Assembly (NCBI GenBank): GCA_029204225.1
Contig: CM055094.1
Span: 13,702,315 to 13,766,314 of the forward strand
Reading direction: 5' to 3'
DNA length: 64,000 nt
DNA from: Diphasiastrum complanatum
Taxonomy: Eukaryota > Streptophyta > Lycopodiopsida > Lycopodiales > Lycopodiaceae
The translations under genes and the position numbers were made by a program. The notes beneath the pieces were generated by a model, which saw nothing but the letters and a program-made list of their open reading frames with translations, was not told where the DNA came from and did not search any database. Below, in pieces: positions 43,551 through 55,404 of this stretch (the first letter of the stretch is position 1; the number at the start of each line of letters is the position of its first letter).

Positions 43551-44897
43551 TCAATCCAAACAAGAAAGAAAATCATTTATGGTGTGAATGGTTATGGGAA
43601 AAGCATTATGGTGTCTTTGTTTCAAAGAAACGCACTTGCAATAACAAAAACAAGTCATAAATAGTAATAAACCAATAAAGTTGATTTTTCTATATTCCCT
43701 TTTTCCTCCTTTCCAATGACATATTAATGGACTTTGCATGTATTGACTCAATTTGCCAACACAAAAGCTAAGATCCGGTCTAGTGTTGGTTAAGTATATC
43801 AAGGAACCAATAAGCATTCTATAGGTAGGGATGTCCTCAGAGGATGCTTCATCACTTTTCTTAGAAACTTTTACACTTAGTTCCATGGGAGTTTCAACTC
43901 CTTTACAATCAATCATGCCAAATTTTGCTAAGATTGATCTAGCATACTTAGATTGACATATGAAAGTAAAATCATTATTTCTAGTGACTTCTATTCCAAG
44001 TATTACTTTAAGAAGTCCTAGATCTCCATTCTAAATTCACTAGACAAGGAGATTTTTATATTTTTGATGCCATCTAGATCATTTCCTGTGAGTATAAACT
44101 AAGATAATGATCTTTCCATCATTACATTTGTAGTACAATGATGGTTCATAAGAACTTACAACAAATCTAATGGAAATAAGATAGGAATGCAATCTAGAGT
44201 ACCATGCTCTTGGTGCTTGCTTGAGTCCATAAAGACTCTTCTTCAAGAAACACACCTTGTCTTCTTCTCCATCTTTGATGAAACCCTCGGGTTGGCACAT
44301 GTAGATTTCCTCTTCCAAGAATCCGTTCAAGAAAGCCTTTATCACATCAAGTTGGAAGATCTCCCATTTGAAATAAGTAGCTAGACATATGATTAATCTA
44401 ATGGTTACAAGCTTTGCAACAGGTGCAAAGGTTTCATCATAATCTATGCCTTTGACTTGCAAAAAACCTTTTGCTACAAGTCTAGCTTTATACTTATGAA
44501 TGGGACCATCTTGATTATATTTCAATCTGTATATCCATTTACAAGTAAGAGGCTTCTTTTCATAAGGTAAATCAACAAGCTTCCAAGTTTGATTTTCCAT
44601 TAATGCATCAAACTCTACTTGCATAGCTTTCCTCCAATATTGAGACTTATTTGCTTCCTCAAAACTAGTTGGTTCTTCAAGCATAGTAGTCAAGAAAGTA
44701 TAAGAGTTGAGTAGTTGAGAATCTTTCCTTTGCTCCCCTTTGTCACTATAAGTGAGCCTTGATGGCTCAATCCTTGTCCTTGTTGATCTTCTTGGCATCC
44801 TTGGACTTTGAGTAAGTTCCACTTGGTCTTCATCTTCATGAAGCTCCTCCTCGGCCATAGCATGATCCTTGACAAGTTGAGTATTGTTGGAAGTCAC
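43551..44897 (-). pseudogene. Ty1/copia RT (copia E), catalytic box deleted, RNase H truncated
   Basis: Read downward from 44897: linker RRSTRTRIEPSRLTYSDKGE, then EFDALMENQTWKLVDLPYEK, CKWIYRLKYNQDGPIHKYKA, FQLDVIKAFLNGFLEEEIYM, LYGLKQAPRAWYSRLHSYLI, IIILVY, then the frame breaks. A gap of about 17 bases removes the VDDLI coding sequence: TTAGTTTAT is followed directly by CTCACAGGAAATGATCTAG (near 44085). The thumb (MIDCKGVETPMELSVKVSKK) and RPDLSFCVGKLSQYMQSPLI are at 43690-43916. RNase H is lost below about 43680. Confidence 0.85.
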
Positions 44898-45022
44898 CTT
44901 TCCTTTGGCTTGGAGAGATTCATCAAAAAGTACATCTCTACTTACATGATAGTGGATTTATAAGTTATAACTATTAATAGCTTCAGAATTCCAAATTATT
45001 GATTACAATTTACGATCACGAT

Positions 45023-46485
45023 TCACCAACCTATGGGCAAATGATGACCCTCTGAGAGATCTTTCTTGGTAATAGGATCAAATATCCTATAAGCTTTCTT
45101 ACTTTCACTATAACCAACAAAGATGCCTTTGAAAGAAGTGGCATCTTCCTTTTTCCTTGTTTCTAAAGGAATATGTACATAACAAGTACATCCAAAAACT
45201 TTCAAATCACTAAGATTTGGCTTTTTGACAAGCAATACTTCATAAGGTGTAAGTCCTTTAATGGCACTATTAGTCATTCTATTACATAGAAAGTTTGCAC
45301 ATAAAATAGATTCTCCCCAAAATGAAATATTAAGGGATGCATCTAATCTCATAGCTTTAGCACACTCACATAGTGTCCTATTCTATCTCTCAGCTACTCC
45401 GTTTTGTTGTGGAGTATATGTGCAAGTAAACTCTCTCCTAATGCCATTAGTTTCACAAAACTCTTTCATCCTATTGGAGATGTACTCCCCTCCATTATCA
45501 CTTCTTAATACTTTCAAGCTAGTATTAAGTTGCTTTTCCACAAGATTTTGAACTTTACAAAGGACTCAAAAACTTCACTTTTCTTAGACAAGAGATAAAC
45601 CCAAGAGTATCTTGATCTATCATCAATAAAAGTGACATACATTAGAGCCCCACCATTTGATTCATGTGAAAATGAATGAACATCCGAGTGTATAAGGTCA
45701 AGAGGAGAGTTAGATCTTGTCAAAGGTTTCTTGAAAGGTTGCTTATGAGATTTGGAAAGTCCACAAGCTTCACAAAGATTGCCACACTTGGATATGGTTT
45801 TGGGAAGTCCACTTGCTAGCTCCTTTGTCACCATGGTCTCCATAGCTTTGTAGTTAGGATGGCCTAACCTTTTGTGCCATAATTCCACTTGAGTGAGCTC
45901 CTCCCTTGCCATGTTCACACTTCCAACCATCACATTAGCATCCAATTTGAATAGCCTCCCTTGCTTGAAACCACTAGCAATACATTTTTCATCTTTCAAG
46001 ATAGAACATGCTCCATGCTTGAAATGTACATCTAATCCACTATCCATAAGTTGTCCTACACTCAACAAGTTCTTTTTAATTGAAGGTACATAAAGAACAT
46101 TGTGTAGATCTACTTTTTTAGATGATCCTAGACATAAAGGAATGGATCCAACACCTACAATCTCACATTCTTGATCACTTGCAGTGAAGATAAATCTCTT
46201 AGAACTATTGTAAGAAAGTAGATTAGAAAAGTAGTCTTTTTGGTGAGTCATGTGAGAGCTTGCCCCACTATCAATCCACCAAGTGTCTTGATTAGATTGT
46301 TGTGGTGAGGATACCATCAAAGATAGATTGCCTTCTTCCTCCTCCTCCTCAAGCACAAGATTGCTCAGAGTAGCACTCGGATGCAAAATGTCCATTTTTT
46401 CCACAAAAAAACACTTTAGCTTCTTCTTGTCCTTCTTGCTCTTGCCTTTGGAACTTGATGCTCCATCTTTGCTCTCCATCTCCAT
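45023..46485 (-). pseudogene. Ty1/copia protease and integrase (copia E)
   Basis: The open frame 45514-46485 (323 codons) carries a knuckle remnant in a shifted frame, the protease (WWIDSGASSHMTHQKDYFSN, VLYVPSIKKNLLSVGQLMDS), the GAG-pre-integrase block (ELWHKRLGHPNYKAMETMV), the zinc pair CEACGLSKSHKQPF and the start of the core (HSDVHSFSHESNGGALMYVT, FIDDRSRYSWVYLL). It breaks near 45530. After a damaged middle the integrase C-terminal part is open at 45023-45352 (FWGESILCANFLCNRM, VFGCTCYVHIPLETRKKEDA). Between 44898 and 45023 the linker is degenerate. Confidence 0.85.
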
Positions 46486-47163
46486 GTCTTGAGTTTTCTT
46501 GGATGGAAACTTTCTTCTTGCCTTTCAAGGAAAAGTTAGCTCTTTCATCACCATCATTCAAAGATAAGGAACTCATTCTACTTTTGATATGAAGCATTCT
46601 ACTCTCCTCAGTTACAGGCACACTTTGAAGTTTTTCAATACTAGGAAGTGAATCTTGAATAGCAAAGGTTTGAACAAGATTGGAATAATCATTACCTAAC
46701 CCATTCAAAATGATTTGAACTAATTCATCATCTTTGGTTTTTTCATCTATAGAAGACAACTCCTTATTCAAATATTTGATCCTAAAGACATAATTTTGGG
46801 CACTTTTACTACTTCCTTTCATGCTTTGAAGGATTTGATTCCTAAGCATGAGTATCCTTGAAGTATTATTGGATCCATCAATTGCTTTTAATGAATCCCA
46901 TGCCTCTTTGGATGTGGTACAAGATGAGATTTCCTTCAAAAGTTCATTACTTACATTCATCTTTACCAATGTAATGCAACTCTACATCTCTTTTTGTACT
47001 TTACCAATTCAACTCCTCCTTGAGGTTCTACCTCTACCTCAAGTACTATGTCATAAAGATCATGAAGTACAAGAAAAGACTCCATTCGAACTATCCAAGT
47101 AGCATAATTAGTGGATGTAAGCCTTTCACTAGCTTCAAGCAAAAAACCACTCATTGATGCCAT
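46349..47163 (-). pseudogene. Ty1/copia gag (copia E)
   Basis: Starts with MASMSGFLLEASERLTSTNY, ATWIVRMESFLVLHDLYDIV (46963-47163), then, after a frame change near 46965, MVKMNVSNELLKEISSCTTS, NTSRILMLRNQILQSMKGSS, DDELVQIILNGLGNDYSNLV and a charged tail (46349-46969). The knuckle is split by a frameshift in an A/T homopolymer near 46405: one frame reads CFF, the other CGKNGHFASEC. The start is close to the primer site at 47738 (about 575 bases), normal for copia. Confidence 0.85.
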
Positions 47164-47737
47164 TTTTTAATGTGAAAAAACACTAGAAACTCTTATGGTT
47201 TCTCTAAGAGATCTGAACCTATAGTCTTCTAGCAATTAGAAAGCTTATAGACACTATCCTATCACTCATGAACCAATCTAGAATGATGGAAATTTAGATT
47301 CTAGTCTCAAACTTGCAAAATCACTCCTTATACTATGATTTTTAGAAATATCTCTCTTCAAGTTCAACATGCACTCAACAAATCAGAGAAAATCGTTTAA
47401 TGCTCCTAATTCAAGCTTCAATTTTAATTTTTTGGCTGATCTAATCCAAGAACTAATCAAAGAATTAGAATCTCTATTGAAAATGCTTGATTTTGCACTA
47501 AAAATCTCTCAAATTGGGTGTGTGAGTCAAATTGTACAATTTTTTGAATTTTCTCAGCCAAAACCGGATCTGTACGGCCTCACGTGTGAAAAGTGTTCCT
47601 ACAGCCCACAACAAGTTCTGGTCCAAAAATTTTGAGAATACCTATCAAATCCAACTCGCTACACAAAAATTAGCTAGTTTTAAAAAACTTGGTAATTTTG
47701 GCTTTGATTTGGATCAACCCTATCAATTTCAATAAAA

Positions 47738-47749
47738 CCTCTGATACCA
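47738..47749 (-). other. Primer binding site of copia E
   Basis: On the minus strand TGGTATCAGAGG, 11 of 12 matches to the tRNA-iMet-complementary site. It directly adjoins the LTR end (TTTTTTCACA) at 47750, which fixes the orientation of the element. Confidence 0.85.
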
Positions 47750-48175
47750 TGTGAAAAAAGTACAAAAAGGACCAAGAGTGGATCCTAATCTGATCCTCAA
47801 GAGGGATTGGATGTTAGATTTACTTGATCTATCAATCTACATAAGATTAAGATCAATCTAGATCAATTCTAGACATAAAAACCTAACAAGAACAATCATT
47901 AATGAAGGTAAATGTACTTGCTGGTTTCACACGTGTGAAACCCTATCAGAGTATAGACTCCAACCTGAAAACAAAGTACACTATGATAGAACCTCAAAAA
48001 CAATCAAATCAAATGTAGACAAATAGAGAGACTTACACAAAATTGCTTTCAAAATCAAGATTGATGTTTCATATTGATTGTGGCCAAATATGCCTCTATA
48101 TATACACTTCTTGGAGCTCGAGGTACTGATCATGCATCAAATCTCACACGTGTGAGAATGCTTTGTCATCATCAT
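47750..48175 (-). mobile_element. 5' LTR of copia E
   Basis: Bounded on the low side by the primer site at 47738-47749. On the minus strand a TATA box (TATATATAG) lies at about 48095-48105, and about 40 bases upstream of it is a palindrome CTCACACGTGTGAG (48143-48156). A longer palindrome of 20 bases (GGTTTCACACGTGTGAAACC, 47923-47942) lies downstream of the TATA box. The high-side end is blurred, because gypsy integrase sequence resumes at about 48178. The matching 3' LTR was not found; the element is truncated near 43.6 kb. Confidence 0.75.
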
Positions 48176-48177
48176 CT

Positions 48178-48640
48178 TGAATGTTCATAGAGCAGCATGT
48201 GTGTTCCCAATCAGATCTACTAGCTTCAACTATTTTCATGATAATGCTACACAAGATCTTGTTGGATGATTATGTCTGTCCATCACCACGAGGATAATAC
48301 GGCATGCTGAACTGATGGATCACAAAAAATTCCTTCAATAGGACCTTGATGGTCCCATTGACGAAATGGCTTTCGCGATCACTGACTATCTCCACCAGGC
48401 ATCCGAAGCGCACAATGATGTTTTCGTATAGAAATTTAGCAAGAGCTCGTGCATCAGCGTTTCGCACCACTTTGGCTTCTATCCATTTGGTGAGATAATT
48501 CATAGCCATGATGATATATCGGTCTTGTGAGCTTCTAGCAGCTGGATGGATGGGACCGATGTAGTCCAATCCCAGTTCTCAAATGGTGCTTGAGCTAGAG
48601 CCGGATGCAATAGATCATAGTTCAGTCTTGTTGGCCTCCT
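48178..48640 (-). pseudogene. Ty3/gypsy integrase core fragment, close to element 1
   Basis: Open for 99 codons at 48270-48569: MDYIGPIHPAARSSQDRYII, KFLYENIIVRFGCLVEIVSD, VLLKEFFVIHQFSMPYYPRG. The upstream part (LNYDLLHPALAQAPFEN-like) and downstream part (IVEASRSDWEHTCCSMNIQ) extend it to both limits. It is clearly the nearest relative of the integrase at 5.6-6.1 kb. Catalytic Asp of MAMNYLTKW is changed to Asn (MATDYLTKW in element 1). Both ends are cut by LTR sequences. Confidence 0.85.
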
Positions 48641-49090
48641 ACCTCACTGTGTGTGTGAAATCAGAGCATGCACATAAGCAATCACATAGGACAAGAGGAG
48701 AGAGAGAACACCATTGCTCTATTCCATTAAACTTGCACACTACAATTTGAGAGGAATTACAGTACGTGAGAGAGAGGTAAAGGTTACACCTCTTCATAAA
48801 AGACCTCAACCCATTTCACATGGGGATGGGCCCAAAATATATCAAACTTGACTTTAGGCACATTGGGCCTTTACCACATTTATTAATACATTTCAAGTAT
48901 GTCTATAAATAACAAACAGAGTGGCATTGCCCAAGAATAGTAATTCTAACACCCTTTCTTCATGCTTAACCAAGTACATCACACTAAAAGTACATTATAC
49001 TCCTAACTCTACTGATGTGGCATTTATGCTAGCAATTAGTACAAAAATCTGATGTCATCAAATGGAGAATGTGTGGAACAATTCCATCAC
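48641..49090 (-). mobile_element. LTR-like segment of a copia element
   Basis: On the minus strand a purine tract (GGCTCAAGGGAGGGTGA, about 49088-49104) is followed by TGGAATTGTTCCACACATTC, the form of a 3' LTR start, and the segment runs down to about 48641. AGAGAGAGAGAACACC near 48690 and ATAAATAACAAACAG near 48905 give no clear TATA call. No partner copy was found in the window. The coding sequence expected upstream on the minus strand (49091-49330) shows no recognisable frame. Confidence 0.4.
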
Positions 49091-49337
49091 CCTCCCTTGA
49101 GCCAAACATCCACTAGAATCTGCAAAACAAATTGCTCACTGCATCATGTCCAAGAGCTATGCCAAGGAGAATAGCCTTCTCTGAAATTGCAAATGCATCC
49201 GCAAACTGCCTCATATAGAAGATATCACCTTACTTCTGCATCCAAGGAACCATCTTCTAGGATACCTATTCCAAGTTTAGCAATCTGCAACAACTTTCTG
49301 AATCTCATAGAAGATAAAGTACATGCGCACAAACTTA

Positions 49338-49975
49338 TTACCAAGCAGCTGCTTTGTCATAAGACTTTTTAGCTATAGCTGTTCGGTTTACTTCTTCTTT
49401 TTCTTTATCACTTTTAGTGGACTTTTGACTTAAGATCTTTAAACATTGATTCTTATAATGTCCCATCTTTCCACAATAAAGGCACTTAACGTTCTTTTTA
49501 CTCTTAGAACTGCCTTCCTCACTTTTAGATTTACTATTCTGATTAGCTTTCCATTTAGTAAACAAAGCGACTTCATCTAAAGAGATTGTAACAACAGAAT
49601 GTTGCATCCTACATTCTTCTTCAAGTAATGAAGCTATCATCATTTCTAATGATTGATTAGGCAAGTTTTTGAGTGTAAAATGACATTACTATACTCAGCC
49701 GACATGCTATTCAATAGCACGGCCATAGCATCACCTTCGAGAATATTAGAACCAATTTCAACAAGCTGATTCATTATTGACTGGATACAATTAACGTGAT
49801 CATTTAAGCTCATTCCACTTTCTAGCTTTAATGCAAAAAATTGCTGCTTAAGAAGGATTTTGCCATTTTTAGAACGAGCTCCAAATATAGCTTCTAATGA
49901 TTGCCATATTTCACGAGCAGTCTTAGATAGGTCTAATAAGGAACAAAGAGCTACATGGTATCTTTACTGACAAAA
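49338..49975 (-). pseudogene. Ty1/copia gag fragment with zinc knuckle
   Basis: Read downward: gag middle (TAREIWQSLEAIFGARSKNG, ALKLESGMSLNDHVNCIQSI, MNQLVEIGSNILEGDAMAVL) in broken frame above 49665, then open 49338-49664 with EEECRMQHSVV and a canonical knuckle CLYCGKMGHYKNQC. It belongs to a different copia family from its neighbours: the helix sequence is unlike copia B, C or E gag. It begins within about 20 bases of the RNase H end of copia C, so two elements meet here. Confidence 0.75.
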
Positions 49976-49994
49976 TTTCCATCCTAAAAACAAT

Positions 49995-51868
49995 CTATAT
50001 TGACCTGAACATGGATCTTGGTATTACTCCAAGATTGGCTCTATGCTTGATGAAGGAACTCTTGCTCAAAGGTTTGGTAAGCAAATTTGCAATACAAGAT
50101 GATGTGTCGATGTGCTCCAAGTAGATTTCCCCTCCAATGAGCTTCTCTCTCACGAAGTGATGTGCAACTTCGATGTGTTTGCCCCTGGAATATCGGATTG
50201 TTGGCAAGGGCTTGGGCTGAAATGTTGTCACACATGATCATAGGTAATCATCTTTCATGATTATCTTTAGCTCCACTAGCAACCTTTTGATCCAAAGCAC
50301 TTCCTTTGTTGTAGTACTGAGTGCCTTATACTCAGCTTCACAAGATGAGAGTGATACAATATCTTGCTTTTTGGAAAGCCAAGATAACAAGTTTCCTCCA
50401 AGATATATGACATAAGCACTTGTAGATTTTTGATCTGCTCTATCACTTGCAAAATCCGAGTCAGAATAGACAACAATAGAAAGATATTCACTTTTATACA
50501 ATAAACCATAATCAAAAGTTGAAGATATATATCTAAGCACTCTCTTGGCCATTTTCCAATGATGAATAGTAGGATTTAGCATATCTTGGCTCAACTTATG
50601 AGCACTAAAACTTATGTCAGGTCTAGTTATCGTGAGCCAAATTAAGGAGCCTATAAGTCTCCTAAAAAGAGTGATGTCCACGAAGGATCTTTCATCACCT
50701 TTGTTAGGGTCTTTTACAATTTGCTCCATAGGAGTTTCTATACTCTTACAATTTAACATATTGAACTTTTTTAACATTGAAAGAGCATACTTGGATTGAC
50801 ATACAAAAGCTTTATCATTAAGAAAATCAATCTCTAATCCTAATATGTAGTGAATTTTTCCAACATCTTGCATCTTAAACTCTTTTCCAAGTGCAACCTT
50901 GGTTTCCTCAACTAACTTGATACAACACTTGGTTAGAATGATATCATCAACATAAATAAGAAGGATGGCAATATCTCTATCAAAAACTTTGACATACAAG
51001 GAAGGATCATAGTTACTAAGATTAAATCCTAGTGACTCAAGAAAGGTGTTAAGTCGAGAATACCATGACCTTGGAGCTTGCTTTAGTCCATATAGACTTT
51101 TGAAGAGCAAGAAACATTTGTCTTTGTTATGGATGAACCCAATAGGCTGATCCATATAAATCTCTTCTTCTAGATATCCATTTAAAAATGCATTAGAGAC
51201 ATCTAGTTGAAAAACTTGCCAATTGAAAAAACAAGCAATAGAAATTATAATTCTGATTGATACCATCTTTGCAACTGAAGCAAAAGTCTCCTCATAATCA
51301 AGTCCATAAACTTGAGCAAAATCCTTTCCACAAAGCCTAGCCTCGTACTTGTTGATTGTGCCATCTTGATTATACTTGACTCGAAAAACCCACTTGCAAC
51401 CAATGGTGTGCTTGTTGGATGGAAGATCCACAAGCTCCCATGTCTTGTTGGCTATCAAAGCATCATATTCCTCCTTCATGGCAAAAAACCATTCCTTTGA
51501 ATTGAGTGCATCATATACATCCTTTGGCTCCTCATGTGAAATAAAATAAGCACAATTAGTGGAGTTGAGTTCCACTTGCTTGCCTCTATCTTCATATGTA
51601 AGCCTCCTAGGCTCGGATCTCAGGGTGATGATTGGAGTATCTTTTTGAGAATCTTTGAACTTGGCCTCCTCAAGAATGTATTTTTGATCCTCATGGAATA
51701 TAACATCCCTACTCTCAATTGTAGTTGAGGTAGAGGGAACATAGATTCAATAAGCTTTCTTGTTGGATGAATATCCAACCGTGATCCCTTTAATAAAATT
51801 AGGATCATCTCTTTTCCTTGTTTCCAAGGGTACATGAAGAAAGCAAGCACATCCAAAATTTCTAAGGT
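49995..51868 (-). pseudogene. Ty1/copia RT-RNase H with nearly intact 445-codon frame, plus integrase C-terminus (copia C)
   Basis: The frame 50238-51575 is uninterrupted: EEYDALIANKTWELVDLPSN, CKWVFRVKYNQDGTINKYEA, VFQLDVSNAFLNGYLEEEIY, LYGLKQAPRSWYSRLNTFLE, catalytic box LLIYVDDIIL, thumb YALSMLKKFNMLNCKSIETP and RNase H with VVYSDSDFASDRADQKSTSA and LSSCEAEYKALSTTTKEVLW. RNase H continues in a shifted frame to about 49995 (VREKLIGGEIYLEHIDTSSC, LLTKPLSKSSFIKHRANLGV). Upstream, 51576-51868 is the integrase-RT linker and integrase tail with frameshifts. The integrase is cut at 51869 by family A and resumes at 58162. Confidence 0.9.
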
Positions 51869-51873
51869 GATCT
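51869..51873. other. Target-site duplication, left copy (GATCT)
   Basis: Five bases directly outside the first LTR of the family A array; the same GATCT is at 58157-58161. Deleting the array and one GATCT restores the copia C integrase reading from KKKPKVD into HLRNFGCACFLHVPLETR. This proves the insertion event. Confidence 0.85.
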
Positions 51874-52675
51874 TGTCACAAAAGGCCAAATCGTTTCGTG
51901 TTCGTCTTCTCCTTCTCTCTTTGCGAACAATTTTCTTTCTTTTGAATTTTCTTTTTGTGCGGAAGCCCTTACAGGATCCTAGACACTCCACTACGCATCA
52001 CAAAACATATTTTATTCTAGCAATCAAGACACACAACACAAGACAAAGAGATACACGAAAATAGAGCGACTATATTGTCAATTTGGTTTTGGAGTGAGAT
52101 CGTCAGTGTCTCGCTCGTTGGCGGATTGACACTCTGCTCTTACGCTGTGTTCTGCTCGTGGGCAGACTTTCACTCACAGCTATGGTGTCTTTACTTTCTT
52201 ACTCTATTCGCTACGTTTCTCTCTGTCTCTTATAGATCTCTGTATTCACATATATCTTATTATGATCCAGAGAGGATCGTTTATATCTCCACTATGTGGA
52301 GTTTACAAGATAGCTAAATGACGAATCACATGACTAGTTAATGCTAATCAACTAGCTAGTTAGTCTCTGTCGTTGCTACTCATTTCAGCTAGGTGTGAAG
52401 GCCGTTGAGCTGCCAGTTGACAGCGCAAAAAGATTTTTTTTCGTTTGATTCGTAATCTCCCGTTTGTTTTCATTCTTTTTGTTTCTTTTCATAGTTTTTG
52501 TTTTGCGTCCCTTTTTTGGTTTGTGATCCTGGAGGTGTGTTTTTGATTCGCGAATGATTCACGAATCATTTGTGATTCGAGTCAAAGACACGTTGACTAT
52601 CACGAATCATACTCGTTCGACCTTCGTGTCTTGTTCGTGCTTCGACAAAGTTGTAGGAGTTCACTATTTCTAACA
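51874..52675 (-). mobile_element. Family A LTR 1 (3' LTR of the array)
   Basis: TGTCACAAAAGG to CTAACA, 802 bases. It follows, on the minus strand, a polypurine tract (AAGGTTCAAGAGGGAG) at 52676-52691. Contains the same blocks as the other family A LTRs, including the dyad GTTGAGCTGCCAGTTGACAG. Confidence 0.9.
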
Positions 52676-55392
52676 CTCCCTCTTGAACCTTGCAGCTTTG
52701 TTCATTCAATCCAATTGCCTCTCTTTGCTTGGTAAAGAGTGGCTTGTCAAGCGGTTTCATCAGGAGATCTGCAATCATACTTTTTGATTTTATGAACTGG
52801 ATCTGGAGCTCTCCTTTCGAGATCAAATCTTGAATGTGATGGCACTTTAGAGGAATGTGCTTTGTCTTTGAATGTAAGATAGGATCCTGGGACAGATAGA
52901 TGGCACTCTGGGAGTCCATCATCATCGTGTTTGGCCCCTCTTGTAGTATCCCAATTGCCTCCAACATCATCCACAGCCACGGTACCTCATTCGTCACTTT
53001 CAAGACTGCGACATACTCAGCTTTTCAAGAGGATTGAGCTACCAGAGTTTGTTTTTTACATATCCAGCTGACTGCAGCTCCACACGCTATTGTACATCCT
53101 CTAGTAATGGACTTGCTATCATCCTTGCAGCTCGCCCAGCTCGCATCACTATAGTGATGCAGCTCAAATCCTTTTTCTTCGTTTCTAGCTCTATAGGCTA
53201 ATCCAATATTCTGGGTACCCTTCAGATACTGTAGGACTCGTTTGGCCATTTGCCAATGTGCTAGACCAGGATTGGAATGGAATTAGCTCAATGCATAAAC
53301 AGAAAAGGCCAGATCCGGTTTGGTACAAATTGTCAAGCACATCAGACTCTCGATTAAATTCTGGTAGGGTATACCTGCCATCTTCTGTTCTTTCTCTTTT
53401 GTTTTTGGGCAATCCTATTTTGTGAGCTTGGCTCCAGCTATCATTGGTGTGGCTTTCTCTTTGCAGCCCATCATGTGCTACTGCTTCAGCACTTTTCTGG
53501 TGTATTCTGACTGACTCAAGTGCATTTTGCCATTTGTTTGATCTCTTCTGATATCCAGCCCTAGGCATTTTGTTGCTTCTCCAAGATCTATGATTTCATA
53601 GCTTTCAAAAATCTGACTCTTCGTGTCTTGTACCAGGCCCGTGATGCCTGTTTTAGACCATAGATGCATCTCTGCATTCGATAGACATATTGTCTATTGT
53701 CGGGGTCTTCATAGCCTTCAGGTTGCTTCATGAAATTTTCCTCCCCTAGATCTCCATGGAGAAAGACTGTTTTCACATCAATCTGGTGAATTTCTAGATT
53801 GTATTGTGTGGCGTATGCAAGGAGTAGCCTTATGCTTGTCATCTTCACCATGGGTGAATATGTGTCAAAATAGTCGGCACCATATCTCTGCGTGTAGCCC
53901 TTTGCAACAAGCCTTGCCTTGTAGCGGCCAATAGTGCCATCTGATTTTTGCTTTTTCTTGTACACCCACTTGCAGTCGACTATTTTTCTGTCTTCAGGCA
54001 GTGGCTCTAATGTCCATGCCTCGTTTTGCCTCATCGATTCTATCTCCTTTGACATTGCTTGCTTTCAAAATTCTCCCTTTGGACTCTGGATAGCTTCTTG
54101 GTATGTTACTAGCTCTTCTATGAAGCTGCAGTACGTGAACTGCATGTCTTCACTCCATTGAAGATTGTCAGAATAGCGGCCTGGAGATCTTCTTTGTCTT
54201 GTTGCCCTTTGAGATTCGTTTAGTCGCTGCTCGACATTTCTTATTTGTGGGGTTGATTCCCAGCTTCCTGCTGCTCTGGAGTCTGGGGATCTGCATTATG
54301 ATTTGATGTATGTCCTCAATCTCCCTCTTGAATAGGCAGTCGTGTGAAGATCTCATGGCCTCTTTCATCTTTCAGTACAAGGAATGTGGAATGGTCAAAC
54401 TTCACATCTCTGCTCGAAACAACCTTCCTCGTGGTTAGATCGTAGAGTCTGTACACATGTGTTCCTTTCGAGTAGCCGAGCATGATTGTTTGCTCGGATT
54501 TGTCATTGAGCTTGCTTCTCTTTTCCTTTGGAATGTGCTTGTATGCTGCACATTCAAACACTCATACGTATAACAGATCAGGCTTTCTGCCTATCCACAT
54601 TTCATATGGTATTTTGTTCTGCAGCGCTGTCGTTGTAGATCTGTTCTACAAGTGTATAGTTGCAGCTATTTCTTCGACCCAGAATTGACCCGACAATTGA
54701 GCCTGTGCCATCATGCATCTGGCTCCTTCGACTAGCGTTCTGTTTTTTTTTTTTGCCACACCGTTAATTCTGGTGTGTATGCAAGAGTGAACTGGTGTTC
54801 GATTCCCTGTTCTTTGCAGAATCTTGAGAATTCTATGCTTTTGTATTCACCTCCATTGTCAAATCTAAGGATCTGCTGATAGGACGTCAGTAAAGATTTC
54901 ATGAAGCTGGGATCTGGTGCTTCTGTTCTGATGCAGCGAGTTGAGCGAAGATTGTTCTAATTTTCTCAACATGCTGATCTAACTGGTTGCCATTCTACCA
55001 TATGGATTGCAGCTGATTGTGAAGGTGCATGACTGAAGTTGCAGTCCTCACTTCATACTTCTGTTTTAATCTTTCCAACACTGCATGGCTGCTTTCGCAG
55101 TCTTCAATCTACATGAGTAGATCTTCATTTATGGATGAAATGATGATCGCCATTACGTGCTCATCCTTTCTGATTCATTTAGCTCTCCTCGGGTCCTCTT
55201 CTAGAGGCTGCACCTCTAAGAGCTCGGTCACCGACCAGATGCCTTCGCCCTTCAAGAGTATTTTGATTTTGAATCTCCAGATTCTATAATTTGCACCATC
55301 AAGACTGATTGCTACTCTAGTCTAGATTGTCGTAGCCATATTGTGTTGTCTGGAAGAATTACTACTGGGATATCTATACAGATAATTTATCG
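52676..55392 (-). pseudogene. Family A internal domain 2 (gag start, integrase, RT, RNase H; catalytic box deleted)
   Basis: Read downward from the primer site: gag start (SLDGANYRIWRFKIKILLKG, about 55250-55310), gag helices to about 54905 (VRTATSVMHLHNQLQSIW), then a jump into integrase (RFDNGGEYKSIEFSRF at about 54870), so protease and the integrase N-terminus are deleted. Integrase tail, linker, and RT (open 53588-54055: CKWVYKKKQKSDGTIGRYKA, IHQIDVKTVFLHGDLGEENF, CIYGLKQASRAWYK). RAWYK joins straight to SQIFESYEIIDLGEATKCLG, so the palm with VDD is lost. RNase H (YSDASWASCKDDSKSITRGC, TDDVGG-region in shifted frame) runs to 52692. Confidence 0.85.
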
Positions 55393-55404
55393 GCTCTGAT
55401 ACCA
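55393..55404 (-). other. Primer binding site, family A middle copy
   Basis: TGGTATCAGAGC on the minus strand, a perfect 12-base match to the tRNA-iMet-complementary site, adjoining the LTR that starts at 55405. Confidence 0.9.
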
